Counted from the stretch's first letter, positions 10,543 to 18,623 are shown. The stretch is 64,000 nucleotides of DNA from Methylophaga sp. (GCA_020831825.1 JAFIFW010000012.1:372001-436000), one strand, 5' to 3'. Numbers and translations are program-made. Notes: generated from the sequence alone by a model not told the origin.

Positions 10543-11250
10543 TTATGGTCGGTTCAAGCTCCACCGCCACAATGACAACAGGGCCAACACGGTCATTAAA
10601 AACCATAATAAATCCGCAAACCAGACCCCGAGCCAGACCGTTAATTTGCCACGTTGCAAGTCGCTTAATAATTGCCTTAGAGAAATCCCCTGACCGAGGA
10701 AATACAACCGATATTCTTCATAAACACTGTCGGGCATGGCATAGGTCTGACTCCAACTGACCCCGGCAAGATCAATCTTTTCCCAGTCATCCAGTAAAAA
10801 ATTGCTGCGCCACATGCCGCTTCGGGTTTGCAACACTGGCTCGCCATAGGCAAGGCCAATATTCTGAATTTCAGGAGGTACGCGGTCTGCCGCGCCCAAA
10901 CGAGCCAGAAAATCCCCTTCTGCTGTCAACAAGATCAGCGAATCATCGGTCGCCAGCACCATGACTTCATCCATCATCACCCCGCCTACCAGGGGACGGA
11001 CTTCACTGATTACAGCTTGTGTATCTGCGTAGATCACATGATCAATCTGTGCAATCACCTTGCGGCCAAGCAAATAAGCGCGATCAATCTCAAACTCTGC
11101 AATTTGATAATGCTGCATCAGGCGCTTGCCAGTCATCGCCAGATCATCCAGGCCCAGCCGCTCGGCATGGTTCAGCATCAATGCAATGCTTGCCCAACTG
11201 ATGAAGAGTAGCGACAACAACAAAGAGACAAATAACTTCAGGTAGAGCAA
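10543..11250 (-). CDS. Membrane protein with a large periplasmic domain, unknown
   Basis: I do not recognise this 235-residue protein. One hydrophobic segment lies at about residues 4-26 and another at about 203-228, leaving roughly 175 residues that would be periplasmic, including a VLATDDSLILLTAEGDFLARLG stretch (about 100-120) that looks like a small beta domain. The layout resembles a sensor without a signalling domain or a PepSY-type companion of TonB receptors, but I see no clear PepSY signature. Its stop is directly followed by the nucleotidyltransferase-like gene, which overlaps gnd. A terminator separates it from the TonB receptor gene upstream. Confidence 0.6.
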   Translation of the reverse strand: MLYLKLFVSLLLSLLFISWASIALMLNHAERLGLDDLAMTGKRLMQHYQIAEFEIDRAYLLGRKVIAQIDHVIYADTQAVISEVRPLVGGVMMDEVMVLATDDSLILLTAEGDFLARLGAADRVPPEIQNIGLAYGEPVLQTRSGMWRSNFLLDDWEKIDLAGVSWSQTYAMPDSVYEEYRLYFLGQGISLRQLLSDLQRGKLTVWLGVWFADLLWFLMTVLALLSLWRWSLNRP

Positions 11251-11330
11251 ACCATGACTCCGCGGGTGGTGAATACCATCCTTTTATATCATGACTGGTT
11301 GCTTGTCATCGGTTGAGTACGCTTTTGACA

Positions 11331-11356
11331 ACAAAAAGGGGCGCAAGCGCCCCTTT
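11331..11356 (-). terminator. Terminator of the TonB-dependent receptor gene
   Basis: Read on the minus strand, AAAGGGGCG-CTTG-CGCCCCTTT runs into TTTTTGTTG. The stem is 9 bp (11335-11343 with 11348-11356). It lies about 80 bases downstream of the receptor stop codon. Confidence 0.9.
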
Positions 11357-11438
11357 CAAGTCTGAATACTAGCTAAATTTTACTTGCTCATTAAAGCAAA
11401 AGGCGCGTTAAAACTCTTGCACCTTTTGATATAAGCAA

Positions 11439-13505
11439 CTAGAAGCGGTAGTCCAAACCTACTTCGAAGGAGCGCTCCGCGCCGCGGTAAATACCCTGAC
11501 GCAAACCCGTAATATAACGTTTGTCTGTCAGGTTTTTAACAGCACCACGCACTTTGAAATCCTCGGTAAACGAGTATTGAACAAACAGATCATAGACCGT
11601 GTACGAAGGCATCAAACCGCCCCAGATTCCACCCGCAGCGTTGTCTGGGATATCCTTAAGATTTGTTGGATCACCATACTGCTCACCGCGATGATGTGCT
11701 GCCAATGTGCTGGAAAACTTACCTTGATCGTAGTTCAGAGCAAGGTTGGCGAGATACTTAGGCGCATAAGGCAGTCGATTACCACGATTATCACCAGCAC
11801 GGAACTTGGAATAAGGCACCCAGGTTGCATTCGCGTCTACACTGAAGCCTGCGCCGAGCTCAATACCAACCGCTGCTTCCAGGCCATAATGACGTGTCTT
11901 GCCTGCATTGGATCGAGACAGGTTTGGATCACTGTTGCCGGTAACCACCTGATTACGAAAATCCATATAGAAACCGGTTAAATCGTAACTGAATCGGCCT
12001 GACGCACCTCGCATGCCAAGTTCGTAGTTGACTGAACGTTCACCGTCCAGTTTTTGATCCGTCAAGCCGTCTAAGGCAACACCGTTTGATGCAGGTGAAA
12101 AAGCTCGATAAACACCACCATAAAGTTGTGCTTCCGGTATCAATTGGAAGGTAGCACCAATACCCGGTAATACCTCTGTATTGCTCGTTTTAGCGGACTC
12201 ATTGTTCTGGGTGAGAACTTTGCGTTTCTGCTCATATGATTCAATACGCAAACCGGGTGTCACTGCAAAACGATCGTTTATGATAAATCGGTTCTGTACA
12301 TAGCCCGCGATACTCTCTGCAGTATCTTCAATGTGCCGGTCATTGACCCCAGTACGATCTTGCGCACGAGTGGCACGGATACGCTTATCATCAGACTCTT
12401 CTTTCATAAATCGCAAGCCAAACTCTGCTTCATTACTGATGCCAAACAGATTGTGATCCAGTGCCAAACGTGACTCAACACCGTAGCGTTCAAAGCTTCG
12501 GTTGTTACCGGTCAAAGCATCTGTATAGACCCATCTTCCAGCAATATTTGAGGCAGGAGTGTCTACATTATATCGCCAATAATCACGAGTGACTTCACTC
12601 CAGTAGAGCAAAGTTGTCAACGTAGCACGGTCATTGATCAGCCACTCATGATTGACATCAAAGGCTTTGCGATCAGTCAGGTAATAATCATCTGGCGCTG
12701 GGTTATAGGTTTTTCCACGGCGGTAATCTTCAAGCAACAGACCACGGTATGAGATGTTGGCTTCGTTTTCATGGTAAGAATATTTGACACCCAGGCTATG
12801 TCTTTCGTTGAACCTAACACCAGCTTTAACCATGATATCGTTCATTTGATAACCTTGGCCCATAAAGCCATCACTGATGGCACGGGTAGCAACCAATCCG
12901 GCAAACGCATCGCCTGACTCGGTACGACCACCAGCTTCCAGTGTCGCTTCACGAGTGCTGAAAGAACCCACTCTGCTTGAGATAGCGATACCATCATCGG
13001 GAACCTTGGTTATATAGTTAATCACGCCTCCAATAGTCGAGGGTCCATATCGCAGAGATGATGAACCTTTTAAAATTTCAACGCCTTCCATACGCTGGAT
13101 ACGTGGATTGTAGTAACGATCGTTACCGATAAAGAGACCTGGAGCAACAGGCACACCATCTTCAAGAATCAGTGTTTTTTGCTCACTTGACGATAGTCCT
13201 CGAAGACCAATATTACTTACAACTGCAGTCGGATCTTCTGAGTTAACATTGATGCCGGGAACACCTCGAAGCACATCCTGAGTGGACGTCGGCTGAATAC
13301 GTTCAATTTGTTCACGGTCGATAATAACGACTGCACCAATTTGTCGTTCAATACTGTCTTCTTGCGTGCCGACCACTTCCAACGCTGGCATATTAAAGCG
13401 GCTTGCTGCCAGCTGTTGTGGTTCCTGGTTGGTGTTTTCCGCAACAGCCGCTGATGACATCAGCACAGCCGAAACCAGTAGAACACTCCGTTTCTTGATT
13501 AGCAT
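11439..13505 (-). CDS. TonB-dependent outer membrane receptor (siderophore type)
   Basis: This 688-residue receptor has a cleavable signal peptide ending near AVAEN, a TonB-box-like PALEVVGTQ, a plug domain (about 50-170, with DVLRGVPGINVN and VEILKGSSSLRYGPSTIGGVINY) and a 22-strand barrel ending in the aromatic terminus GLDYRF. The family takes up ferric chelates, vitamin B12 or other metal complexes using TonB energy; the plug resembles FecA-like receptors, but the ligand cannot be told. ATG 13505 is preferred over GTG 13511 because AGGAG lies five bases upstream. The promoter carries a Fur-like site, consistent with iron repression. Confidence 0.92.
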   Translation of the reverse strand: MLIKKRSVLLVSAVLMSSAAVAENTNQEPQQLAASRFNMPALEVVGTQEDSIERQIGAVVIIDREQIERIQPTSTQDVLRGVPGINVNSEDPTAVVSNIGLRGLSSSEQKTLILEDGVPVAPGLFIGNDRYYNPRIQRMEGVEILKGSSSLRYGPSTIGGVINYITKVPDDGIAISSRVGSFSTREATLEAGGRTESGDAFAGLVATRAISDGFMGQGYQMNDIMVKAGVRFNERHSLGVKYSYHENEANISYRGLLLEDYRRGKTYNPAPDDYYLTDRKAFDVNHEWLINDRATLTTLLYWSEVTRDYWRYNVDTPASNIAGRWVYTDALTGNNRSFERYGVESRLALDHNLFGISNEAEFGLRFMKEESDDKRIRATRAQDRTGVNDRHIEDTAESIAGYVQNRFIINDRFAVTPGLRIESYEQKRKVLTQNNESAKTSNTEVLPGIGATFQLIPEAQLYGGVYRAFSPASNGVALDGLTDQKLDGERSVNYELGMRGASGRFSYDLTGFYMDFRNQVVTGNSDPNLSRSNAGKTRHYGLEAAVGIELGAGFSVDANATWVPYSKFRAGDNRGNRLPYAPKYLANLALNYDQGKFSSTLAAHHRGEQYGDPTNLKDIPDNAAGGIWGGLMPSYTVYDLFVQYSFTEDFKVRGAVKNLTDKRYITGLRQGIYRGAERSFEVGLDYRF

Positions 13506-13540
13506 GATCACTCCTGATTGTTAAGATAAGTAAAACTTTA

Positions 13541-13574
13541 TGCTAATGATAATGCTTCGCATTTAGATAAACAA
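13541..13574 (-). promoter_or_regulatory. Promoter with Fur-like box for the TonB receptor
   Basis: On the minus strand a -35-like TTGTTT (13569-13574) and -10-like TATCAT (13546-13551) are 17 bases apart. The segment 13541-13555 matches the 7-1-7 Fur consensus at about 10 of 14 positions and covers the -10. This is what iron repression of a siderophore receptor would look like; the individual match is moderate. Confidence 0.6.
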
Positions 13575-13724
13575 GCATTTTATTATCTATTTTCAATTGC
13601 TCACAATTGACTCAGGATCTGCATAGCGGTCTTTGACACGCATTTCGGAATGAAGGTAAAGGTAGAACCTTCGGATTTTGGCACTCCATAGTTCAGCCGT
13701 ATAAAGAGGAAGATTTCAATGGCG

Positions 13725-13765
13725 CACCAAACGAAAACGCCCTCCTGAACTCTCAGGAGGGCGTT
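13725..13765 (-). terminator. Terminator of the MarR-family gene
   Basis: There is a perfect 13-bp stem, AACGCCCTCCTGA (13736-13748) with its complement (13753-13765) and a four-base loop. On the minus strand it is followed by TTTTCGTTT. The T-run is only on the side expected for the minus-strand marR gene ending at 13822. Confidence 0.85.
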
Positions 13766-13821
13766 AGCACAACTATTTGGATTGGTAAGTAAGTGTAGGT
13801 GCAAATAATCAACCTAGGACT

Positions 13822-14280
13822 TCAACTGGCAACCTTTAACCTGTCTCTATCCACTAGATCTTCTGCCAGTTTGTTCAGTCGGTTCAACAACTCAAAGAAG
13901 TCATGATTGTTAAGATTGGTGTGGCAAGCGACCTGGTTCTGTATGTTGGCAACCGCAGGTTCAATCGCCTTGGCATGTTGGGTCAAGTGCACATGCACCA
14001 TGCGCTCATCGACTTCACTGCGCTTACGCACGATAAAACCATTTTTTTCTAGTCGTTTAATCAGCGGAGACAGAGTGCCTGTATCCAGCTTCAGCCGTTC
14101 AGACAGCGTTTTTACCGGAACACCATCCTGCTGCCATAATACCAGCAACACAAGATACTGCGGATAGGTCAGGTCATAGTCCTTGAGCAACTCACGGTAT
14201 AAACGCGTGATCGCATTGGTGGCTCCGTAAAGGGCAAAACATAATTGATTATCAAGTTTCAAATTATTGAATTCTGACAT
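13822..14280 (-). CDS. MarR-family regulator, OhrR-type
   Basis: This 152-residue winged-helix regulator begins LDNQLCFALYGATNAITRLY, which places a cysteine at residue 14 in the position of the peroxidatic Cys15 of OhrR. LTYPQYLVLLVLW and LSERLKLDTGTLSPLIKRLE (recognition helix) also follow the OhrR pattern, and the wing is VRKRSEVDERMVHVHLT. OhrR proteins repress ohr and related genes and release DNA when organic hydroperoxides oxidise the cysteine (family knowledge). No ohr-like gene is adjacent. A palindrome over the putative start site suggests autoregulation, and a Fur-like site lies just upstream. Confidence 0.85.
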   Translation of the reverse strand: MSEFNNLKLDNQLCFALYGATNAITRLYRELLKDYDLTYPQYLVLLVLWQQDGVPVKTLSERLKLDTGTLSPLIKRLEKNGFIVRKRSEVDERMVHVHLTQHAKAIEPAVANIQNQVACHTNLNNHDFFELLNRLNKLAEDLVDRDRLKVAS

Positions 14281-14317
14281 CGCACTTAACTCCCAGACTC
14301 AAAAAACTCACAACTCC

Positions 14318-14376
14318 ATGTTGTGCGCAACATTAACTACTAAAAGCTGATCGCTGTAAATAGTTAATCATTATTA
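14318..14376 (-). promoter_or_regulatory. Promoter/operator region of the OhrR-type gene, with Fur-like box
   Basis: On the minus strand TTTACA (14355-14360) and GTTAAT (14332-14337) are 17 bases apart and could be -35 and -10. Immediately downstream lies the palindrome ATGTTG-TGCG-CAACAT (14318-14333), a plausible MarR-family operator. At 14362-14376 the sequence matches the 15-base Fur consensus at about 11 of 14 positions (GTTAATCATTATTA core), just upstream of the -35. These are pattern matches only. Confidence 0.5.
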
Positions 14377-14470
14377 AAAATAAAACTCTTTGATCAAATC
14401 CACTTTTAAAATATAGGAGTAATTCCTGAATCCTCAGGCAGTGGCTGCATTGGTGAACTTGTCGTTTTAC

Positions 14471-14686
14471 TTACATCAACATTCTTGATGGCACCGATTG
14501 CTCTCGCTGACGCATAGTGAACAGTCCCTTGCTAACATCAATGGCAAAATTGGCAAAGTGCTGCTCGGACATTCGTACCGTGATCGATCCCATATTCAAA
14601 TGAATCATTCCGCAATCGGGGCAATACTGAATATCGCAGGTCTTCGAAGTTAAAATTGTTTCCGGTTGGCAGGATGCGCTGGCCAT
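14471..14686 (-). CDS. Small cysteine-containing protein (CPDC motif), unknown
   Basis: This is a 71-residue protein with cysteines at about residues 6, 17, 22 and 25; the CDIQYCPDCG segment looks like a compact metal-binding knuckle. It is followed by GMIHLNMGSITVRMSEQHF. A good AAGGA site lies seven bases before the ATG, supporting translation. It is the third gene of a minus-strand run of three tiny genes behind a Fur-like promoter. I have an impression of similar small CxxC proteins in other proteobacteria but cannot name a family; iron or zinc binding is a guess from the cysteines and context. Confidence 0.65.
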   Translation of the reverse strand: MASASCQPETILTSKTCDIQYCPDCGMIHLNMGSITVRMSEQHFANFAIDVSKGLFTMRQREQSVPSRMLM

Positions 14687-14716
14687 AAATTATCCTTTTG
14701 CGGTTGAAGCCGAGAT

Positions 14717-14974
14717 TCAAAAAATTTCCTGAGTCACCCAGCGAGATTGGCGACCACGATGACACTGGTAACTCAACAACCATCGTTGTGAGAGCGCTCG
14801 CCAATACTGCTTTTTCAGCGGGTGTTCGTCTTGAGTCAGCAACAATCGATAATTCCGCGCTATTTGAAGCGCTAGACAGGGGCTGGCATGTTGACGATAC
14901 AACGCTTCCAGATGCTGAGTTGCAGACAGGATCAGGGCTTCATTGCCATCATGGTTGATCTGTAGCTGGTTCAT
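14717..14974 (-). CDS. Small helical protein, unknown
   Basis: This is an 85-residue protein, predicted largely helical, with ALILSATQHLEALYRQHASP and ALSQRWLLSYQCHRGRQSRW. Its ATG overlaps the stop of the preceding small gene as ATGA, which argues for a real, translationally coupled gene; no independent ribosome site is visible. There are no catalytic motifs, signal peptide or membrane segments. It sits in the middle of the Fur-controlled three-gene run. I do not recognise a family. Confidence 0.6.
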   Translation of the reverse strand: MNQLQINHDGNEALILSATQHLEALYRQHASPCLALQIARNYRLLLTQDEHPLKKQYWRALSQRWLLSYQCHRGRQSRWVTQEIF

Positions 14975-15153
14975 ACAGCGCGTATGTTGCTGGCTGCAGT
15001 GCTAAGCAAGACGCCCCAGACGGTTTGCTTGGATTGTCGATCCAGGCAACTGAAGTCATCGGCATGTAGTTTTCCCTGTTTGATCAGGGATTCTAGTCTC
15101 TGCCTGTCAATGGCAAGGTGGACTGATTTGCCTTTGTTTCTTTGGTTTGGCAT
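14971..15153 (-). CDS. Small basic protein, first gene of a Fur-controlled operon
   Basis: This is a 60-residue protein. The frame is open from an ATG at 15168, but that ATG overlaps a GAGGG ribosome site that is ideally spaced for ATG 15153, so the shorter form (MPNQRNKGKSVHLAIDRQ...) is preferred. The segment LESLIKQGKLHADDFSCLDRQSKQ resembles a short conserved helix-rich motif I associate loosely with small proteobacterial proteins near iron genes, without a named family. There is one cysteine. The promoter immediately upstream has clear -35/-10 elements overlapped by a Fur-like box. Confidence 0.6.
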   Translation of the reverse strand: MPNQRNKGKSVHLAIDRQRLESLIKQGKLHADDFSCLDRQSKQTVWGVLLSTAASNIRAV

Positions 15154-15188
15154 CGCGCATTCCCTCATAACTGATGCTGATGGAATGC

Positions 15189-15230
15189 AGTATAGACCCC
15201 AGAAAATTTAAATGCAAATGATTTTCATTT
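15189..15230 (-). promoter_or_regulatory. Promoter with Fur box for the three-small-gene operon
   Basis: On the minus strand TTGCAT (15212-15217) and TATACT (15189-15194) are exactly 17 bases apart. Overlapping the -35 is 15213-15227, matching the Fur 7-1-7 consensus at about 11 of 14 positions, and AAATGA-TTT-TCATTT (15216-15230) is a perfect inverted repeat. The arrangement is what a Fur-repressed promoter would show. Confidence 0.72.
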
Positions 15231-15251
15231 AGATTAGAAATATTTTCTATC

Positions 15252-15767
15252 CTACGGTGAGTAAGAACCAGTCCCGTAATAGCCATACCCCAGGAAAGGT
15301 GCATCATGCTTGGGATTGTATGGATGCTGTCTATCACCATAGTTATCTGGCCAGACATGCACCTGTTGTAGTTCGATAACCGGCTGTTGAAGGGTTCGCT
15401 CGCCCACGGCAACACTTCGAAGATCTGACACTGTTCCCAACACCGTCACCAGGGCGCCAGAATGATAAATCAGTGGATCCAGAAACTGATCTGTACGAAC
15501 AATAAAACGCCCATCACTCTGTAAGGTTGTCACCGGTTTGCCAATCCGGTTCAGTGGGAACTGAACCAGAGTCAGCTCAGCAAAGTCGGACTGGTTGTTA
15601 ACCTCGACAACGGCACCGCCCCATCGAATCACTTGATTCTGAGCAGCATTCACATTGATGAGCACTTGAGTCAATTGCAGATCATTTGCAGGTGCTCGAT
15701 GAATGGAAGGCGCACTGGCACACCCTGCCACAGCAACTACAACAAAAAACAGTAAAAACTTTTTCAT
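15252..15767 (-). CDS. slp: Slp-family outer membrane lipoprotein
   Basis: This 171-residue lipoprotein has a signal peptide MKKFLLFFVVVAVAGC whose cysteine is the lipidation site. ATG 15767 is chosen over an upstream frame start because GGAGG lies seven bases before it. The mature part follows the Slp pattern (IRWGGAVVEVNNQSDFAELT, QFPLNRIGKP, DQFLDPLIYHSGALVTVLGTVS), a beta-rich OB-like domain of starvation-inducible lipoproteins whose exact role is unknown. The C-terminal Gly/Tyr-rich tail (FLGYGYYGTGSYSP) is low in complexity. It is a single gene after ylqF. Confidence 0.87.
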   Translation of the reverse strand: MKKFLLFFVVVAVAGCASAPSIHRAPANDLQLTQVLINVNAAQNQVIRWGGAVVEVNNQSDFAELTLVQFPLNRIGKPVTTLQSDGRFIVRTDQFLDPLIYHSGALVTVLGTVSDLRSVAVGERTLQQPVIELQQVHVWPDNYGDRQHPYNPKHDAPFLGYGYYGTGSYSP

Positions 15768-15832
15768 AGCGCCTCCCATGGAGAGATGAACATGCTTATT
15801 AATAAACCGACTGCTGATCACAAGCTTTGGTT

Positions 15833-16750
15833 CTATCTGCGTTTGCTCTTTTGTTTTCGCTCAGCTTTTTTTGCAGCCTTTGCCTCACGCAGCAACTCAA
15901 CCGCTTCAAGTTCACGCAACATCATCTCTGGTGTTTCAAGTGTCAGCTCACCCAGTTGACCACTACGAAGCTCACTGACCACAATTTTACTGACTCTGGG
16001 CAAGTCAACATGCCCACCGGCTCTCAGGCAACCACGTTTGGCGGCAATCTGTTCAAGCGTCAGCAGTGCCGAGTCAGTCAATTGGTCCAGTTGATAACGG
16101 TCGAGCAGTCGTTGAGGATACGCCTTACTAAGATACTCAACGGCAAAAAGTGCAATATCGTCATTGTCAAAGGCCGTTTCCTTGATAGAACCCGTCACTG
16201 CCAGACGATAGGCACTCGGTTGGTTTTCGAGATTGGGCCAGAGCACACCCGGCGTATCATGCAAGACAATCGATTCATCCAGCTTGATTCGCTGCTGACC
16301 TTTGGTGATAGCAGGTTCATTGCCTGTTTTTGCAATCTGCCGGCCCGCCAGCGTGTTGATTAGCGTTGATTTACCAACATTGGGAATGCCCATAATCATG
16401 GCCTGAATTTTCTTGGCGCTGTCCACCTTGTTTGGTAAGAGTTTCCAGCAGAGCTGGATAAGTTCAGAGCGACGATTGTCGCTAGTCGCTGTCATCGTCA
16501 GGGTTTTCACACCCTGGTGTGATTCAAGATATTGCTGCCACAGTTCGGTCAGTTCAGGATCAGCCAGATCGGCCTTATTCAGTACTTTGATACAGGGCTT
16601 GTCGCCTCGCAGCTTTTCAAGCATTGGATTGGCAGAGCTGAACGGAATTCTGGCGTCCAGAATCTCAATGATCAAATCCACCTGCGGCAGGACCTTTTGC
16701 ATTTCCAGCCGCGCTTTATGCATATGACCCGGAAACCACTGAATTGCCAT
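15833..16750 (-). CDS. ylqF: Ribosome biogenesis GTPase YlqF/RbgA
   Basis: This 305-residue circularly permuted GTPase acts in late assembly of the large ribosomal subunit. The order of motifs shows the permutation: G4 NKADLAD near residue 58 precedes G1 GIPNVGKSTLINT near 121 and G3 DTPGVLWP near 165. An N-terminal AIQWFPGHMHKARLEM and C-terminal helical RNA-binding region with a lysine-rich tail complete the family pattern. It is transcribed on the minus strand, diverging from efpL across 228 bases. Confidence 0.93.
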   Translation of the reverse strand: MAIQWFPGHMHKARLEMQKVLPQVDLIIEILDARIPFSSANPMLEKLRGDKPCIKVLNKADLADPELTELWQQYLESHQGVKTLTMTATSDNRRSELIQLCWKLLPNKVDSAKKIQAMIMGIPNVGKSTLINTLAGRQIAKTGNEPAITKGQQRIKLDESIVLHDTPGVLWPNLENQPSAYRLAVTGSIKETAFDNDDIALFAVEYLSKAYPQRLLDRYQLDQLTDSALLTLEQIAAKRGCLRAGGHVDLPRVSKIVVSELRSGQLGELTLETPEMMLRELEAVELLREAKAAKKAERKQKSKRR

Positions 16751-16978
16751 AACCGATATTGTCTCTAAATATTCCAGAATAGATTATAGCCCCCCGCCCA
16801 GCAAATCTCTCATTAGACTCACTGGATGATGCTATGAATTCATCGTTGGGTGTGCTGAAAAATCACGACCACTGAAGGTGGACTGAATAAAACATCCGGC
16901 ATATTTTCCCCGTCACCTTCGGAGGATTAGACTCCTTGTTCAGCTATAATTGGCGCTTTTTTACGATGGATATCAGCA

Positions 16979-17545
16979 ATGCCAAAAGCCAGTGAATTAA
17001 AACGCGGCATGGTCATCGAAATGGATGACGCACCCTTTGTCGTGCGCGACATTCAGGTTCGTAACCCCTCTTCTCGGGGTGCCAGTACACTCTACAAAGT
17101 GCGTTTGAACCACCTGAAAACAGGCCAGAAAAGAGACGAATCTTTCAAGGGTGATGACTTTTTCAAGGCCGTTGATTGCGAGCGAAAACTGGTGCAGTTC
17201 TCTTATATCGACGATCAGAGTCACGTCTTCATGAGTGTTGACGATTACGAACAGTTTTCGATTAATAGTTCAGATATCGCCGAAGAACGCATGTATCTGA
17301 CCGACGGACTCGATAACATCGTTGCCGTTCTGCTCGACAATCAACTATTGGCAATTGAGCTACCGGCCACCGTGAGCATGACTATCACTGAGACCACTCC
17401 CGGCATCAAAGGTGCGACTGCTGCTGCGCGAACCAAGCCAGCCATACTTGCCACCGGCCTTGAAGTACAGGTACCCGAATATATCGAAACCGGGGATGTG
17501 ATTAAAATCAACACCGTCACTTGCAAATACATGTCTCGCGCCTAA
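16979..17545 (+). CDS. efpL: Elongation factor P-like protein EfpL (YeiP)
   Basis: This 188-residue EF-P paralogue contains NPSSRGASTLYKVR, the loop with arginine in place of the modified lysine that marks YeiP/EfpL. It has the KOW-like N-terminal domain and two OB domains ending GDVIKINTVTCKYMSRA. EfpL helps ribosomes through polyproline and related stalls without post-translational modification (recent family knowledge). A TATAAT -10-like hexamer lies at 16945-16950. It is followed 15 bases later by the DUF454 gene, so efpL, ybaN-like, nitroreductase and hopJ may share a transcript. Confidence 0.93.
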   Translation: MPKASELKRGMVIEMDDAPFVVRDIQVRNPSSRGASTLYKVRLNHLKTGQKRDESFKGDDFFKAVDCERKLVQFSYIDDQSHVFMSVDDYEQFSINSSDIAEERMYLTDGLDNIVAVLLDNQLLAIELPATVSMTITETTPGIKGATAAARTKPAILATGLEVQVPEYIETGDVIKINTVTCKYMSRA

Positions 17546-17560
17546 GCTGACGAGGTCAAG

Positions 17561-17941
17561 GTGAGGCAACAGATTAAACACTGGCTGCTGATTAGTTTTG
17601 GCTGGATGTGTGTGTTATTGGCGGTGCTCGGTGCGCTGTTGCCACTGCTGCCTACCACACCTTTTCTGATTCTGGCACTTGCCTGTTTTGCCGAAAGCTC
17701 ACCTCGCTTTCATCAGATGTTGCTCAATCATCGGTGGTTTGGGCCACCACTGCATCAATCGCAGCAAAGCCACACCATCCGTCGCACCGTAAAATATAAG
17801 GCCATGTTGTTGATTGTGATCAGCTTTGCTATCTCTATTCTGATGCTCTGGGAGCGACCAGCTCTGCAACTGATGCTGGTCGCCCTCTGTCTGGTGCTGT
17901 TAGGCTGTGTGTTCAGACTCAAGGAATCGGAACCTGATTGA
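17561..17941 (+). CDS. YbaN/DUF454 inner membrane protein
   Basis: This is a 126-residue protein with hydrophobic segments at about 7-40 and 80-118 and the DUF454 signature LGALLPLLPTTPFLILALACFAESSPRFHQ. The start is GTG 17561, with a GAGGT-like site just before it. The function is unknown. The stop TGA overlaps the ATG of the next gene (TGATG), indicating coupling to the nitroreductase gene. Confidence 0.88.
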   Translation: MRQQIKHWLLISFGWMCVLLAVLGALLPLLPTTPFLILALACFAESSPRFHQMLLNHRWFGPPLHQSQQSHTIRRTVKYKAMLLIVISFAISILMLWERPALQLMLVALCLVLLGCVFRLKESEPD

Positions 17942-18606
17942 TGTCAGTAAAAGATGCACTTCTCAAGCGACACAGTGTACGGGCATTTCTGCCAACACCG
18001 ATTAGCCAGCAACAGATCAGTAACTTGCTGGATTTGGCCAGATATGCGCCATCAGGGGCTAACACACAGCCTTGGCAGGTTGCTGTTGTGATGGGCGAAA
18101 CCAAGCAGCTGTTGTCTCAACTAATTCAGACCGCTTTTGAACAAGGTGAGCCAGCCGAGCCTGATTACAGCTATTACCCCTCACAATGGCAATCACCTTA
18201 TATTGATCGCCGTCGTGCCTGCGGTTTGCAGCTCTATCAAAGTCTCAGTATTGAAAAAGCCGACAAGCAGGCACAAAGACAGCAATGGGCCGCCAATTAC
18301 CGTGCCTTTGATGCACCAGTGATGTTGCTGTTTTTTATGGACAATTCCATGCAGACCGGTTCTTTTCTCGACTTTGGCATGTTTTTACAATCGCTGATGC
18401 TGGCCGCTACTGAGCAAGGGCTTGCCACTTGCCCACAGGCAGCATTGGCTGAATACCCGGCACAGGTCAAACAGCTATTAGGCTATGCTGATGACAGCAT
18501 CCTGTTGTGCGGTATGGCACTGGGCTATGAAGACAACTCCGCCGCCGTTAACCAATACCGGACCGAACGTGCCAGCGTAACCAGCTTTACTCGTTTCTTT
18601 TCCTGA
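17941..18606 (+). CDS. Nitroreductase-family flavoprotein
   Basis: This 221-residue protein has the nitroreductase fold. The N-terminal KRHSVRAFLPTPIS and YAPSGANTQPWQ bind FMN phosphate and ribityl, and GLATCPQAALAEYP and LCGMALGYED are the C-terminal FMN and fold motifs. Family members reduce nitro groups, quinones or enones with NAD(P)H; the natural substrate cannot be inferred. The ATG overlaps the DUF454 stop. Seventeen bases separate it from hopJ. Confidence 0.88.
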   Translation: MSVKDALLKRHSVRAFLPTPISQQQISNLLDLARYAPSGANTQPWQVAVVMGETKQLLSQLIQTAFEQGEPAEPDYSYYPSQWQSPYIDRRRACGLQLYQSLSIEKADKQAQRQQWAANYRAFDAPVMLLFFMDNSMQTGSFLDFGMFLQSLMLAATEQGLATCPQAALAEYPAQVKQLLGYADDSILLCGMALGYEDNSAAVNQYRTERASVTSFTRFFS

Positions 18607-18623
18607 TTATTTGAGGTTTATTT

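Larger units (their letters stand above)
13506..13821. other. Intergenic region between TonB receptor and marR
   Basis: These 316 bases hold the receptor promoter with its Fur-like box (13541-13574) and the marR terminator (13725-13765). The stretch 13590-13725 contains no convincing gene; a short minus-strand frame there lacks a ribosome site and any family resemblance. Confidence 0.6.

Noticed and set aside
13601..13804. A 67-codon gene between marR and the TonB receptor
   Set aside because: It runs through the marR terminator hairpin and lacks a ribosome site.
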